Assembly: GCA_934274515.1 (NCBI GenBank)
Contig: CAKQTC010000013.1
Location: 1 to 47,318 of the forward strand
Length of the DNA: 47,318 bases
Origin: an uncultured Clostridia bacterium
GTDB lineage: Bacteria; Bacillota; Clostridia; Christensenellales; DTU072
Reading direction: 5' to 3'
Shown here: piece after piece, positions 16,951 through 26,043 of the stretch
Position numbering within the stretch: position 1 is the stretch's first letter
Layout: every line of letters begins with the position of its first letter
The notes under the pieces: model-generated
What the model was told of the DNA's origin: nothing
Database searches by the model: none
What the model saw: the letters and a program-made list of their open reading frames with translations, nothing else
Program-made: the position numbers and the translations under genes

Positions 16951-18618
16951 CTAAAACAATCCGATTATTTTTCCGTCGGAAGTTACGTCTATGTTTTCGG
17001 CGGCAGGACGTACGGGAAGTCCCGGCATCGTAAGAATATCCCCGGTATACACGACGTTAAAACCTGCGCCGGTACACGCTTTTACTCCGCGCACGGTTAT
17101 AGTAAACCCCTGCGGCGCGCATAGTTTAGTCGGGTCGTCGGAAAAACTATACTGAGTTTTCGCTACGCAAACAGGGTTCTTCCACAATCCCCTTTCTGTT
17201 ATCTTTTTTATCGCGGTTTCCGCTTCGTCGGTATAAACCGCTCCCGCTCCGCCGTATACCTTTTTTACGAGTTTTTCGATTTTTTGCTTAATGCCGTCTT
17301 CGTCGTCGTACGCAAAAGTAAATTTGCCGTTTTTTTCTTCACATAAACGCGTGACTTCTTTCGCAAGTTCTTCTCCGCCTTCGCCGCCTTTCGCCCATAC
17401 GTCGGACAAAACCGCCTTAATCCCCTTCTCTTCGCACGCAGATTTAACCTCTTCTATCTCTGCGTCCGTATCCGTCGGGAAACGGTTAATCGCCACTACG
17501 CACGGCACTTTATACACGTCCGTCACGTTCTTCACGTGCCGCAAAAGATTCGGGATTCCGAGTTTCACCGCTTCGGCGTCTTCGTTCTTCAATTCGTCTT
17601 TTTTCTTTCCGCCGTGCATTTTAAGCGCGCGTATCGTAGCGACGACGACTGCCGCGTCCGGGGTTAACTCCGCCTTGCGACATTTTATATCAAAGAATTT
17701 TTCCGCGCCCAAGTCCGCGCCGAACCCTGCTTCCGTAACGGCATAATCCGCATAACCCAACGCGAGTTTGGTTGCGATGACGGAATTGCAACCGTGAGCA
17801 ATGTTTGCGAACGGTCCGCCGTGCACAAGCGAAGGCGTTCCTTCCAAAGTCTGCACGAGATTAGGCATAAGAGCGTCTTTAAGCAATGCGCACATACTCC
17901 CCGCCGCTTTAAGGTCGCCTGCGGTAATCGGTTTTCCGTCCGCACTTTCCGCCACCGTTATCTCCGAAAGTCGCTGTTTAAGTTCTTTTATCGACCCCGA
18001 CAAACAAAGCGTCGCCATAACTTCGCTTGCCACGGTTATTTCAAACCCGTCTTCTCTCGGCACGCCGTTTTTCTTACCGCCTAGACCGTCTACTATATAT
18101 CTCAACTGGCGGTCGTTCATATCGACGCAACGTTTCCAAGTAATACTCTTGACGTCCGCGTTGAGCGCGTTGCCTTGTTGAATGTGGTTATCGAGCATCG
18201 CCGCAAGAAGATTGTTTGCCGCGCCTATTGCGTGAAAATCTCCCGTAAAATGCAAATTTATGTCTTCCATAGGCACGACCTGCGCGTATCCGCCTCCCGC
18301 CGCGCCGCCTTTTACCCCGAACACGGGACCGAGCGACGGTTCTCGTAACGCAACGCAAACTTTTTTACCTAGTCTACGCAACCCGTCCGCAAGCCCTATC
18401 GTCGTAGTCGTCTTGCCTTCCCCGGCAGGCGTAGGCGTTATCGCGGTAACAAGTATGAGTTTTCCGCTTTTTTTCACGTTTTTCAACGCGGACAACTCGA
18501 TTTTCGCCTTGTTTTTGCCGTACGGCACAACGAGATTTTCGTCGATACCGAGTTCGGCGGCGACCTCATAAATATTTCTCATTTTCGCATTTTGCGCAAT
18601 TTGTATGTCGCTAAACAT
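16951..18618 (-). CDS. fhs: Formate-tetrahydrofolate ligase
   Basis: This 555-residue enzyme makes 10-formyl-THF from formate, THF and ATP, feeding one-carbon metabolism (the methyl branch of the Wood-Ljungdahl pathway in acetogens, purine and fMet-tRNA synthesis generally). Family motifs are clear: TPTPAGEGKTTTTIGL (P-loop at about 64-71), REPSLGPVFGVKGGAAGGGY, HFTGDFHAIGAANNLL and the C-terminal MPGLPVRPAAENID. Length is that of the family. AAGGAG precedes the ATG. No other one-carbon gene is adjacent, so the window does not tell whether it serves acetogenesis. Confidence 0.97.
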   Translation of the reverse strand: MFSDIQIAQNAKMRNIYEVAAELGIDENLVVPYGKNKAKIELSALKNVKKSGKLILVTAITPTPAGEGKTTTTIGLADGLRRLGKKVCVALREPSLGPVFGVKGGAAGGGYAQVVPMEDINLHFTGDFHAIGAANNLLAAMLDNHIQQGNALNADVKSITWKRCVDMNDRQLRYIVDGLGGKKNGVPREDGFEITVASEVMATLCLSGSIKELKQRLSEITVAESADGKPITAGDLKAAGSMCALLKDALMPNLVQTLEGTPSLVHGGPFANIAHGCNSVIATKLALGYADYAVTEAGFGADLGAEKFFDIKCRKAELTPDAAVVVATIRALKMHGGKKKDELKNEDAEAVKLGIPNLLRHVKNVTDVYKVPCVVAINRFPTDTDAEIEEVKSACEEKGIKAVLSDVWAKGGEGGEELAKEVTRLCEEKNGKFTFAYDDEDGIKQKIEKLVKKVYGGAGAVYTDEAETAIKKITERGLWKNPVCVAKTQYSFSDDPTKLCAPQGFTITVRGVKACTGAGFNVVYTGDILTMPGLPVRPAAENIDVTSDGKIIGLF

Positions 18619-18673
18619 TTCTTTCGCTCCTTAAACCGCCGACGAGCAAAGTTCTCTCGCCGCTTTGTTTATT

Positions 18674-18701
18674 ATTGTAACATACGCACGCAATATTTCA
18701 A
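18674..18701 (-). promoter_or_regulatory. Promoter of fhs
   Basis: Minus-strand TTGAAA (18701-18696), 16-nt spacer, TACAAT (18679-18674), leaving a leader of about 50 nt before the fhs start. Confidence 0.6.
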
Positions 18702-18843
18702 TCCGTTTTCGCCGTTTTCTCAAAAATAACCCGATAAACCGTTCCCTTCAAAAAATCTTGTAATTCGTAAAAACTTTCCACCGACAAAGAATAACAAAAA
18801 CAAAACGGGCAATAATGAAACCAAACAACGGAGGTGTTTATAT

Positions 18844-19437
18844 ATGGAATTAGCAAAAAGCAAAACTTTTGAAAATCTCGCCCGTGCGTACGCAGGCGAA
18901 TGTCAAGCCCGAGTAAGGTACGAGTTTATCGAATACGGCGCAAGAAACGAGGGTTTTACCGCATTGAGCGAGTTAATCGACAAAGTGGTCTACAACGAGT
19001 TCAACCACGCGAGAATGTTTTATACTTTTATGCAGAAAGCGTCGGATAAACCTATACAAAACGTGGAAATTTGCGCAGGCTATCCGTTTAAGGAAAAATG
19101 GAACCTGCTCGAAAATTTGAAACTCGCCGCCGAAGACGAGAAAAACGAGGCAGAAAAAATCTATCCCGAATTCGCCGCAACCGCAAGAAAAGAAGGGTTA
19201 GCCGAAATAGCGGAACTGTTCGACAATATCATTCAGGTGGAAAACTGCCATAGAATGTTGTTTGAACAACTACACTGCCAAATGAAAAACGGAACGATGT
19301 ACGCAAGGAAAGAACCTACGAAATGGAAATGTTCTTCCTGCGGATACGAAGCAACCGCCGCAAAAGCCTGGACGGAATGTCCGCTCTGCAAAGCAAAACA
19401 AGGCGCGGTTATGCTCAAAATCGACGACGGACAATAA
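18844..19437 (+). CDS. rbr: Rubrerythrin
   Basis: A 197-residue non-haem iron protein that reduces hydrogen peroxide in anaerobes. The ferritin-like part carries AGECQARVRYEFIEYGA and EFNHARMFY as first diiron ligands, and a second pair in EGLAEIAELFDNIIQVENCHRM. The C-terminal rubredoxin-like part has CSSCGYEA and ECPLCKAKQ, two CxxC pairs that bind one iron. GGAGG precedes the ATG and a strong terminator follows, so it is a single-gene unit. It implies an oxygen-sensitive lifestyle. Confidence 0.96.
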   Translation: MELAKSKTFENLARAYAGECQARVRYEFIEYGARNEGFTALSELIDKVVYNEFNHARMFYTFMQKASDKPIQNVEICAGYPFKEKWNLLENLKLAAEDEKNEAEKIYPEFAATARKEGLAEIAELFDNIIQVENCHRMLFEQLHCQMKNGTMYARKEPTKWKCSSCGYEATAAKAWTECPLCKAKQGAVMLKIDDGQ

Positions 19438-19461
19438 CCTATACCGTTAAACAAATCTTTC

Positions 19462-19498
19462 GGCTGTTAAGAAAAACTTTCTTAACGGCCCTTTTTTT
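19462..19498 (+). terminator. Rho-independent terminator of rubrerythrin
   Basis: A 13-bp stem (19462-19474 with 19478-19490, one T-G wobble), 3-nt loop, then C and seven T residues. Confidence 0.92.
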
Positions 19499-19543
19499 CG
19501 TATATAAACTTTTTTATCGAACACGCCGAAAATTTCACTCGTC

Positions 19544-19559
19544 GGGCGGGCGGGCGGGG
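19544..19559 (+). other. G-quadruplex-type motif
   Basis: GGGCGGGCGGGCGGGG has four G-tracts of at least three with single-base loops, in a non-coding gap about 150 nt upstream of the VTC operon. A matching C-rich copy lies just after the operon. Confidence 0.7.
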
Positions 19560-19711
19560 CGACGCGGTCTGTCGTAGTCTATCGAATACCGACAATCAAA
19601 CTTACGTCAAAACTCATAAAAAATAAATTTTAAGTTATTTTTAGGTTGATTTTTAGTTAGCGTTTCGGTTGCGTGCGTAAACTTATGATAACGAAAACAA
19701 AAGGAGTTTTT

Positions 19712-20461
19712 ATGAACGGAAACGTATTCAAACGGCGCGAATTGAAATTTATGCTTACCGAACAACAGTATCGAACGGTAATCGGCGTTGTCGGCGCGCG
19801 TCTTAACTCGGACAGGTTCGGCAAATCGGTAGTGCAAAGTCTGTACTTCGACACACCCGACTATCGACTTATCTCGCGGTCGCTCGAAAAACCGAACTAT
19901 AAAGAAAAAATCCGCGCGCGTTGTTACAACCTAAACGCGAACGACGGCAAAGTTTTTCTCGAATTGAAAAAAAAGTATGACGGAGTAGTCTTCAAACGCA
20001 GAGTTTGCGTAAAAGAAAGCGTCGTATTTTCATTTTTTACCGAAAAATCGGCTCTTCCTGACGGTCAAATAGAACGCGAAATAACCTATTTCCGCGATTT
20101 TTATCGTTCTCTTCGCCCGTCAATGCTTATTATTTACGACAGAACGGCTTACGCCGACGAAAATATCGACCTGAGAATTACCTTCGACGAAAACGTCCGT
20201 TATCGCGTAACCGACCTTAACCTGTTCGCTTCCCTTTGCGGCGAAAAAATAACGGACAAAATACTTATGGAAATCAAAAGCGGCTCGGCAATGCCGCTTT
20301 GGCTAAGCAAACTTCTTTCCGAAAACGAAATTTATAAAACCTCGTTTTCAAAATACGGCGCGGCGTACGCGTCCTTTCTCTCAAAGGGACGCCGCTCGAC
20401 GCTTCGTTACAAAGAAATCGCGCCGTCGTCGCACGAGTTACTCGCGCGTTTAAGCGCGTAA
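19712..20461 (+). CDS. VTC-domain polyphosphate polymerase-like protein
   Basis: The start at 19712 is chosen because AAGGAG lies just before it; an upstream in-frame ATG lacks a site. The 249-residue product matches the VTC domain, a tunnel fold that polymerises polyphosphate from ATP in yeast Vtc4. Conserved basic and acidic positions are visible in FKRRELKFML, SLYFDTPDYRL, KEKIRARCY, VFLELKKKYDGVVFKRR and LMEIKSG. The gene precedes a DUF4956 membrane gene by 13 nt, a pairing frequently seen in Firmicutes. The bacterial product is not firmly established, so polyphosphate synthesis here is an inference from the fold. Confidence 0.85.
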   Translation: MNGNVFKRRELKFMLTEQQYRTVIGVVGARLNSDRFGKSVVQSLYFDTPDYRLISRSLEKPNYKEKIRARCYNLNANDGKVFLELKKKYDGVVFKRRVCVKESVVFSFFTEKSALPDGQIEREITYFRDFYRSLRPSMLIIYDRTAYADENIDLRITFDENVRYRVTDLNLFASLCGEKITDKILMEIKSGSAMPLWLSKLLSENEIYKTSFSKYGAAYASFLSKGRRSTLRYKEIAPSSHELLARLSA

Positions 20462-20474
20462 TAAGGAGATAAAA

Positions 20475-21158
20475 ATGGAAAAATTATTTTCTTCGCTTTT
20501 CACTTCGGGAGAAATGAGCGTAGGCGACTTTTTTGTCGTAATAGGCGTCGCGCTCGCTACGGGCATAGTTTATTCTTGGCTCTGTTCTTTCCGTATTCGT
20601 TCGTCAAAACGTTTTTTTATAACTACCGCCGTTCTTCCGGCGGTAGTGGCGGCGGTTATTGCGTTGGTTAACGGCAACATCGGCGCGGGAATAGCGATTG
20701 CCGGCGCGTTTAGCCTGGTTCGGTTCCGCTCCGCGCAAGGCAGTTCGGAAGAAATCGGTACCGTTTTCGTAACGATGGCGGCAGGACTTGCTTTCGGAAT
20801 GGGATACGTCGCCTACGGCGTGGCGTTTACGATTATCATCGGCGGCGCGACTCTTATCCTCGGCTCGCTCGATATATGGAAACGTAAATCGTTCGAAAGC
20901 GAAAAGTTAGTGCGTATAACCGTTCCCGAAGACCTAAACTACGAAACCGCTTTTGACGATGTTTTCGCAAAATTCACAACGAAAACCGAACTAATTAAAG
21001 TAAAAACGATAAATCTCGGCAGCGCGTTCCGCCTTACTTACAAAGTAAAAATGAAACGAACGAACAGCGACAAAGCGTTCATCGACGAACTTCGTTGTCG
21101 CAACGGCAATCTGGAAATATCGCTGTGTCGAGCAATCGACGATACATCCGCGTTATAA
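20475..21158 (+). CDS. DUF4956 membrane protein
   Basis: A 227-residue protein with about four membrane helices in its first 150 residues (for example DFFVVIGVALATGIVYSWL, FITTAVLPAVVAAVIALV, IGTVFVTMAAGLAFGMGYVAYG). The loop AGAFSLVRFRSAQGSSEEIG is the conserved family signature. A soluble domain of about 75 residues follows. DUF4956 proteins are partners of VTC-domain proteins, probably as their membrane anchor or channel. AAGGAG precedes the ATG. Confidence 0.88.
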   Translation: MEKLFSSLFTSGEMSVGDFFVVIGVALATGIVYSWLCSFRIRSSKRFFITTAVLPAVVAAVIALVNGNIGAGIAIAGAFSLVRFRSAQGSSEEIGTVFVTMAAGLAFGMGYVAYGVAFTIIIGGATLILGSLDIWKRKSFESEKLVRITVPEDLNYETAFDDVFAKFTTKTELIKVKTINLGSAFRLTYKVKMKRTNSDKAFIDELRCRNGNLEISLCRAIDDTSAL

Positions 21159-21192
21159 ATAAATTCTCTTTACAAAAAAGGAGCGTATCATT

Positions 21193-22977
21193 ATGAAAAG
21201 AAAAATAGCGAAAATCGCGATAGCGTGTCTGCTCGTTGTCGCAATGATTACGGGCGCGGTTATGCTCGTCGCCTGCGACAACGAAAACGCCGACGAAAAC
21301 GGAACGGCGAACACGGAAAACGGCGGCGATAATTCGGGTGGCGTTTCTAGCGACGGAACGAGCGAAAACGGCGTATCGATAACCGTACCTTCTTCGTCCG
21401 ACATGTTCTCCGACGGGGATAAAAAAACTGACTACGACGAAACCACCGCGGTCGTCGTCACGTTAAACGGCAATAAGGCTACTTGCTCAGATGGCGGCGT
21501 TTCGGTAGAAGAAAGTCTTGTTACGGTTACCCAAAAAGGCGTTTACGTTTTTTCGGGGACATATAACGGCACGATAAAAATCGCGATAAGCGACGACGAC
21601 AAAGCGACTATCGTGCTTCGCGACGCGAAAATAATTTCGTCCGATTACTGCGCTTTATACGTTGTTTCTGCAGACAAGGTTTTCGTAGTGCTCGAAGGGG
21701 AAAACGAACTGTCTAACACGGGAAGTTTTGTTTCCGAAGACGAGAATAAGGTAGACGGCGCGATTTTTTGCAAAGACGACGTCACGATTAAAGGCGACGG
21801 AACGCTTGCGGTAAAATCCACGGCGCACGGTATCGTAGCGAAAGACGACCTTAAAATAATGAACGGGACGATTGCGGTAACCGCTGCGAAAAAGGCGTTG
21901 GACGTCAACGACAGCGTGAGAATCGCAGGCGGCGCGATTGCCCTTACGAGTGGCAAAGACGGAATCCATTCGGAAAACGGAACCGACGTCGAAAAAGGCT
22001 ATTTTTACATGGAAGGCGGCGTCGTTTCCATAACATGCGGCGGCGACGGTATCGACGCTTCGGGAACGATTACCGTTACGGGAGGCGAAATTAACGTATC
22101 GGCAGGCGGTGGCAGCAATAATGTCGTAGACAAAGAAAATTCGACAAAAGGCATCAAATCAAACGGGAACGTTGTTTACTCCGGGGGCGTTATTACCGTA
22201 AATTCCTCCGACGACGCGATTCATTCAAACGCCTCTATTAACGTAAACGGCGGTACGTTTAACCTAACAAGCGGCGACGACGGGATACACGCCGACGCTT
22301 CTCTCTCGATAAACGACGGCACGATAACGATAACGAAAAGTTACGAAGGACTCGAAGGCAAAAACGTGACGATAAATGGCGGCACGATTAACGTAAAAGC
22401 GAGCGACGACGGAATAAACGCCGGCGGCGGAAACGACGGTTCGTCTATCGGCGGTCGTCCGGGACAAAACACTTTCTCCGCCGACGGAACCGTTTTCGTT
22501 AAAATAACGGGCGGCTCGTTGTACGTTAACGCAAACGGCGACGGAATAGACAGCAACGGCAACCTATACGTAAGCGGCGGAACGACCTTCATCGAAGGTC
22601 CGACGAGCGGCGGCGACGGGGCGCTCGACTATGACGGAACGGCGTCTATTACGGGCGGAACGTTCGTTGCTATCGGCTCAAAAGGAATGGAATGCAATTT
22701 TTCGTCCGCTACTCAGTGCAGCGCGCTTGTTAGCGTTTCCGTGAAATCGGGCGAAAAACTCGTTGTTGCCGATGAAAACGGAACCGAACTGCTCTCTTTC
22801 CCCGTAACGAAAAACGCACAAATCGCGGTCGTAAGTTGCCCGAAGATGACGAGAGGAAACTCATACGTTCTTACATGCGGTTCCGCCCAAACGACTTTTA
22901 CTTTCTCGTCTTACCTATACGGCGCGAAAAACCAAGAAGGCGGCTTTGCCCCGGGTCACGGCGGTTTCCGAAGATAG
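21193..22977 (+). CDS. Carbohydrate-binding beta-helix lipoprotein (Cthe_2159-like)
   Basis: A 594-residue lipoprotein with lipobox LVAC (Cys28), an acidic Asn/Gly/Ser-rich linker, and a long run of beta-helix turns: DGIHSENG, GDGIDASGTITVTGGEINV, SDDAIHSNASINVNGGTFNL, GDDGIHADASLSINDGTI. The repeats match the carbohydrate-binding domain family represented by Cthe_2159 of Clostridium thermocellum, a parallel beta-helix that binds polygalacturonate and cellulose with calcium. The many D-D/G-D turns would suit calcium sites. AAAAGGAG precedes the ATG. It closes the VTC-DUF4956 operon. Confidence 0.85.
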   Translation: MKRKIAKIAIACLLVVAMITGAVMLVACDNENADENGTANTENGGDNSGGVSSDGTSENGVSITVPSSSDMFSDGDKKTDYDETTAVVVTLNGNKATCSDGGVSVEESLVTVTQKGVYVFSGTYNGTIKIAISDDDKATIVLRDAKIISSDYCALYVVSADKVFVVLEGENELSNTGSFVSEDENKVDGAIFCKDDVTIKGDGTLAVKSTAHGIVAKDDLKIMNGTIAVTAAKKALDVNDSVRIAGGAIALTSGKDGIHSENGTDVEKGYFYMEGGVVSITCGGDGIDASGTITVTGGEINVSAGGGSNNVVDKENSTKGIKSNGNVVYSGGVITVNSSDDAIHSNASINVNGGTFNLTSGDDGIHADASLSINDGTITITKSYEGLEGKNVTINGGTINVKASDDGINAGGGNDGSSIGGRPGQNTFSADGTVFVKITGGSLYVNANGDGIDSNGNLYVSGGTTFIEGPTSGGDGALDYDGTASITGGTFVAIGSKGMECNFSSATQCSALVSVSVKSGEKLVVADENGTELLSFPVTKNAQIAVVSCPKMTRGNSYVLTCGSAQTTFTFSSYLYGAKNQEGGFAPGHGGFRR

Positions 22978-23007
22978 TCGTTTTTCACCCGAACTTTATG
23001 CGGATTG

Positions 23008-23023
23008 CCCGCCCGCCCACCCC
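23008..23023 (-). other. G-quadruplex-type motif on the minus strand
   Basis: CCCGCCCGCCCACCCC on the plus strand gives four G-tracts on the minus strand, 31 nt after the beta-helix lipoprotein stop codon. It mirrors the motif at 19544-19559. Confidence 0.65.
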
Positions 23024-23091
23024 ATAAAATCGATTTAGGCGTTTACTTCGTTCGGGGTTAATCCGGCAAACGAATATCTTTCGTTCTAAAA

Positions 23092-23127
23092 AACGCCGCT
23101 AAGCGACTTTCGTTGCTTAACGGCGTT
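23092..23127. terminator. Terminator between convergent genes
   Basis: The 13-nt arms 23092-23104 and 23115-23127 pair with one mismatch. The minus strand is followed by TTTTTT, so it is strongest for the minus-strand lipoprotein gene ending at 23166, with weaker T-rich sequence on the plus side. Confidence 0.8.
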
Positions 23128-23165
23128 TCGTTCGTTTATTAAGTTAGATATTCGATTCGGACTTA

Positions 23166-25010
23166 TTAAGGTCTGACTACGCTCGTGTGTCCCGTACGAA
23201 CTATTGCAAATATTTTAGTTCCGAGACTCTCGGCTTCCATAGATGTTTCGGTCGTGTTAAACGCATATTCTTCTGCCGACACGACGTAATATTCTTTTTC
23301 GTTTGTTTTTACGCTTCTGTAATTTAACACGGTCGAATAGTTGGCGTAAGTCGTGTTAAACGTAGCGATTACGGCGTCGTCCGAGCGATTTTTGACTTTC
23401 ACTTCAACGTATGCTTTGGATAAATCGCCGGAAACTCCCAAGTATCTCACGGTTCTCGTTTCGTACGTTCCGTTAACGAATTCTCTCGTTTTGCTTACGA
23501 GGTTACCGTCTTCGTCGTATTTATCGCCGAGTTCCACCGCAACGCTGCCGTTGGAAAGATTGATAATCATATCCTTGCTTTCTCTGTCTTTCACCGTGGC
23601 TCTGCCGCCGTTTATATTCCCGATTTCGCTATATTCGGGTTTTACCACTACTTTACCGTCGTAATCGAGTATGCCGTATTTCCCGTCGTACTTAACGATT
23701 ATTCTTTGCGACACAAGGTCTACGAAACAAACTTCCGCGCCGAGCGTTATTTCATTCTCCAAATTTGCGTCTACTATCGCCGCGCTTTGCTCGTCGTTTG
23801 CGTTGATTATGTATTTATCAGCCGCAATTTTTATGATTTTACTTAAATCGTACGCTCCGAGCGTAGCGGTAAGGTCGGCTTTTACTCCGAAATTTCCGTC
23901 AAGTTCGACTACTTTCTTTTGCTCGGATTTTTTACCGTTTTGATATTCTTTTACTTCTACGATTACTCCGAGTACGTTTCGATAGACAACGCCGTCTTTC
24001 TCTTCGAATTTTTCCGCCATATGGATGTTTTCTATCGAATAATTAAAGTCGATTTTCGTAAGGGAACCCGTCAAAATATCGGCAACGTAATGTTCGACTT
24101 TATAAAGTAACTTGCTCGTTTCGTCATAATACGTATAATCCGTTGCTGTTTCGGGTACTTTGTAAGAATAAGTATACAATATTTTCCCTTCGTGCGCAAG
24201 ACTAGCGTCGTATTGCCTAGGAACAAGCGTCTTCGCTATAGTTTTTCCGTCTTTATCGGATATTACGATAACGTTATAATCTCCGGTATAGTATTCGCTG
24301 TAAAAGTAATTTTCGTACCCTGTTCCGAATATTTCCGAAAGATTTTCTCTCTCTTTTTCGAGTTTTCCTCCGACGGTCGGGTCTTTCTTCCCGTCTTTTT
24401 CGGTAACGGAATTCGCCGCCTTGATAATACCGTTGTCGTTTTGCACGGTAAACGTTTTTTCACTCTTTTGTTTATCTTTTTCTATCGTGACAACGTACTT
24501 TTCATAACGCGTTTCTTTTATTTTCTCTCCGCCGGAGTAAAGATAAAACGTGTTGCGATTTCCGTCGATAACGCTCACGTCGGTGCCGTATTCGCATATT
24601 TTTCCACCGAAGCAATCGTAAAGCGCGTTATTTTTCTCGTCGATAATAAATTTGAGTTCGCCGCCGAATATGCCGCCGTAATCGATGGTTTCGTCCATAT
24701 CGTTAAGAATTACCTTGCCCGCTACCAACGAATATACGTCAACGGTATCCTTTTTCCTAATAAAATAAATCCCGTTGTCTTTCGCCGAAACGGTAACGGC
24801 TTCGTCTTTGTAAAGCGCGTTCAATGCCGAAACGTCAAGAGCGGAATACTTGAACCCGTCGGCGTCTTCGCCGCTTGTTTTGTCGAACATATAAGAATAA
24901 AGTTCGCCGTAATCGGTGCCTTTCGTTTTGTCTTTACAAGCAACGAACGTCGTTGCAAAAATAACGACGAACAGACACACTGCCAGAATGATTGTCAGTT
25001 TCTTTTTCAT
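23166..25010 (-). CDS. Lipoprotein with WG-like repeat region
   Basis: This 614-residue protein has a lipobox (FVAC, Cys25). Most of it has no recognisable motif. A segment at about 435-470 (IVKYDGKYGILDYDGKVVVKPEYSEIG) is a WG/KWG-type repeat, and others may be present in degenerate form. Such repeats form beta-propeller or beta-strand surfaces in exported proteins. Its function is unknown. AAAGGAGG precedes the ATG. It has its own promoter. Confidence 0.75.
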   Translation of the reverse strand: MKKKLTIILAVCLFVVIFATTFVACKDKTKGTDYGELYSYMFDKTSGEDADGFKYSALDVSALNALYKDEAVTVSAKDNGIYFIRKKDTVDVYSLVAGKVILNDMDETIDYGGIFGGELKFIIDEKNNALYDCFGGKICEYGTDVSVIDGNRNTFYLYSGGEKIKETRYEKYVVTIEKDKQKSEKTFTVQNDNGIIKAANSVTEKDGKKDPTVGGKLEKERENLSEIFGTGYENYFYSEYYTGDYNVIVISDKDGKTIAKTLVPRQYDASLAHEGKILYTYSYKVPETATDYTYYDETSKLLYKVEHYVADILTGSLTKIDFNYSIENIHMAEKFEEKDGVVYRNVLGVIVEVKEYQNGKKSEQKKVVELDGNFGVKADLTATLGAYDLSKIIKIAADKYIINANDEQSAAIVDANLENEITLGAEVCFVDLVSQRIIVKYDGKYGILDYDGKVVVKPEYSEIGNINGGRATVKDRESKDMIINLSNGSVAVELGDKYDEDGNLVSKTREFVNGTYETRTVRYLGVSGDLSKAYVEVKVKNRSDDAVIATFNTTYANYSTVLNYRSVKTNEKEYYVVSAEEYAFNTTETSMEAESLGTKIFAIVRTGHTSVVRP

Positions 25011-25041
25011 AATTAGCCTCCTTTGAAATGAAACTACTTTA

Positions 25042-25071
25042 ATTATATATCGAATTCGCGCAACTTGACAA
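25042..25071 (-). promoter_or_regulatory. Promoter of the WG-repeat lipoprotein gene
   Basis: Minus-strand TTGTCA (25071-25066), 18-nt spacer, TATAAT (25047-25042). Confidence 0.7.
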
Positions 25072-25092
25072 GGGGTATTTTGGGACTAAAAC

Positions 25093-25121
25093 AAAACTCG
25101 TCGGGGTTTCCGACGAGTTTT
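25093..25121 (-). terminator. Terminator after the lipoprotein gene ending at 25127
   Basis: A perfect 12-bp stem (25093-25104 with 25110-25121), 5-nt loop, then GTTTTAG on the minus strand. It separates two lipoprotein genes. Confidence 0.88.
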
Positions 25122-25126
25122 AATCA

Positions 25127-25954
25127 TTATTTTTTCGGTTCAAAATCTTTAAGCGTAAACACGAGTTCGTTTTCCGCTATCAAAACGGGGTGTCGCACGC
25201 TCTTTATTATCGACCCTTCGCCGAAACTAAACTGCCCTTCGGCGTCTTTCGGAAGATAACACACGCTTATCCCCTTTCCTATCGGGCTTTCCGCTCTCGT
25301 GATATTAATCATATTGCATTTCACGCTGCCGAGCGAACTCTTCGTCGGTACCGTGGCGGCGTTTGAAACGTACGTGCATTTGAGTTTTACCACGCTGTCC
25401 GTAAACGGGTCCGCTACGTTTATCGACGACGGCACAGCCGACGGCTCGTAACATCTTACATAGTTGTACAAAAACTCTCCGTCGGTATAACCTGTTTTGC
25501 CGACGTTTATCTTACCGCTCTTGTTCTTCGTTGAGTCGGCAGGATACGAAAGTTCGTAAACGTAGTTTTTCCCTTCGTGACGGGCTTTGAGTTCGTAATT
25601 GTTTTTTGCGTCGGACGCGTCGGTATAAACCGTTTTCAAACTTATTACGCTGTAAATATTCGCGTAGTACACGCTCGTTTTCGTTTTGTCGCCTATCGTG
25701 ATAATCGACGTCATCTTGGTGTTTGCCGCGCTTTCCGCCGCTTTTTCTTCCGCGCTTAACTCCGTAGTCGTGACCATCTTCACTTCCCCTACGACGGCGT
25801 TTCCCTTCCCCGTATCGGTGACGACGTATTCGAGCGTTTCGTTCTTTGCCCAACTTTGGTCAATCGTGGACGAACTCCCTCCGCACGAAGCAAACGTACC
25901 CGCCATAACGAGTATAATCGTTACTAATATTGCTACTGTTATTTTCTTTTTCAT
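25127..25954 (-). CDS. Lipoprotein of unknown function
   Basis: The start is set at the ATG at 25954, which begins a signal peptide with lipobox FASC (Cys24); the open frame further upstream overlaps the promoter and is not coding. The 275-residue product has no motif I recognise. It is rich in Thr, Ser and Lys after the anchor, as is typical for exported substrate-binding or sensing lipoproteins. No clear Shine-Dalgarno is present within the roughly 30-nt leader. Confidence 0.75.
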   Translation of the reverse strand: MKKKITVAILVTIILVMAGTFASCGGSSSTIDQSWAKNETLEYVVTDTGKGNAVVGEVKMVTTTELSAEEKAAESAANTKMTSIITIGDKTKTSVYYANIYSVISLKTVYTDASDAKNNYELKARHEGKNYVYELSYPADSTKNKSGKINVGKTGYTDGEFLYNYVRCYEPSAVPSSINVADPFTDSVVKLKCTYVSNAATVPTKSSLGSVKCNMINITRAESPIGKGISVCYLPKDAEGQFSFGEGSIIKSVRHPVLIAENELVFTLKDFEPKK

Positions 25955-25991
25955 TGACAAAACCAACTTTTTTAGGATATTTCGTTTTATA

Positions 25992-26020
25992 AGTATAATG
26001 TAAACGCGCCCGAAAGTCAA
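25992..26020 (-). promoter_or_regulatory. Promoter of the lipoprotein gene at 25954
   Basis: Minus-strand TTGACT (26020-26015), 17-nt spacer, TATACT (25997-25992). Confidence 0.75.
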
Positions 26021-26043
26021 CTTGTAACAAACCGTTCGCGCGG

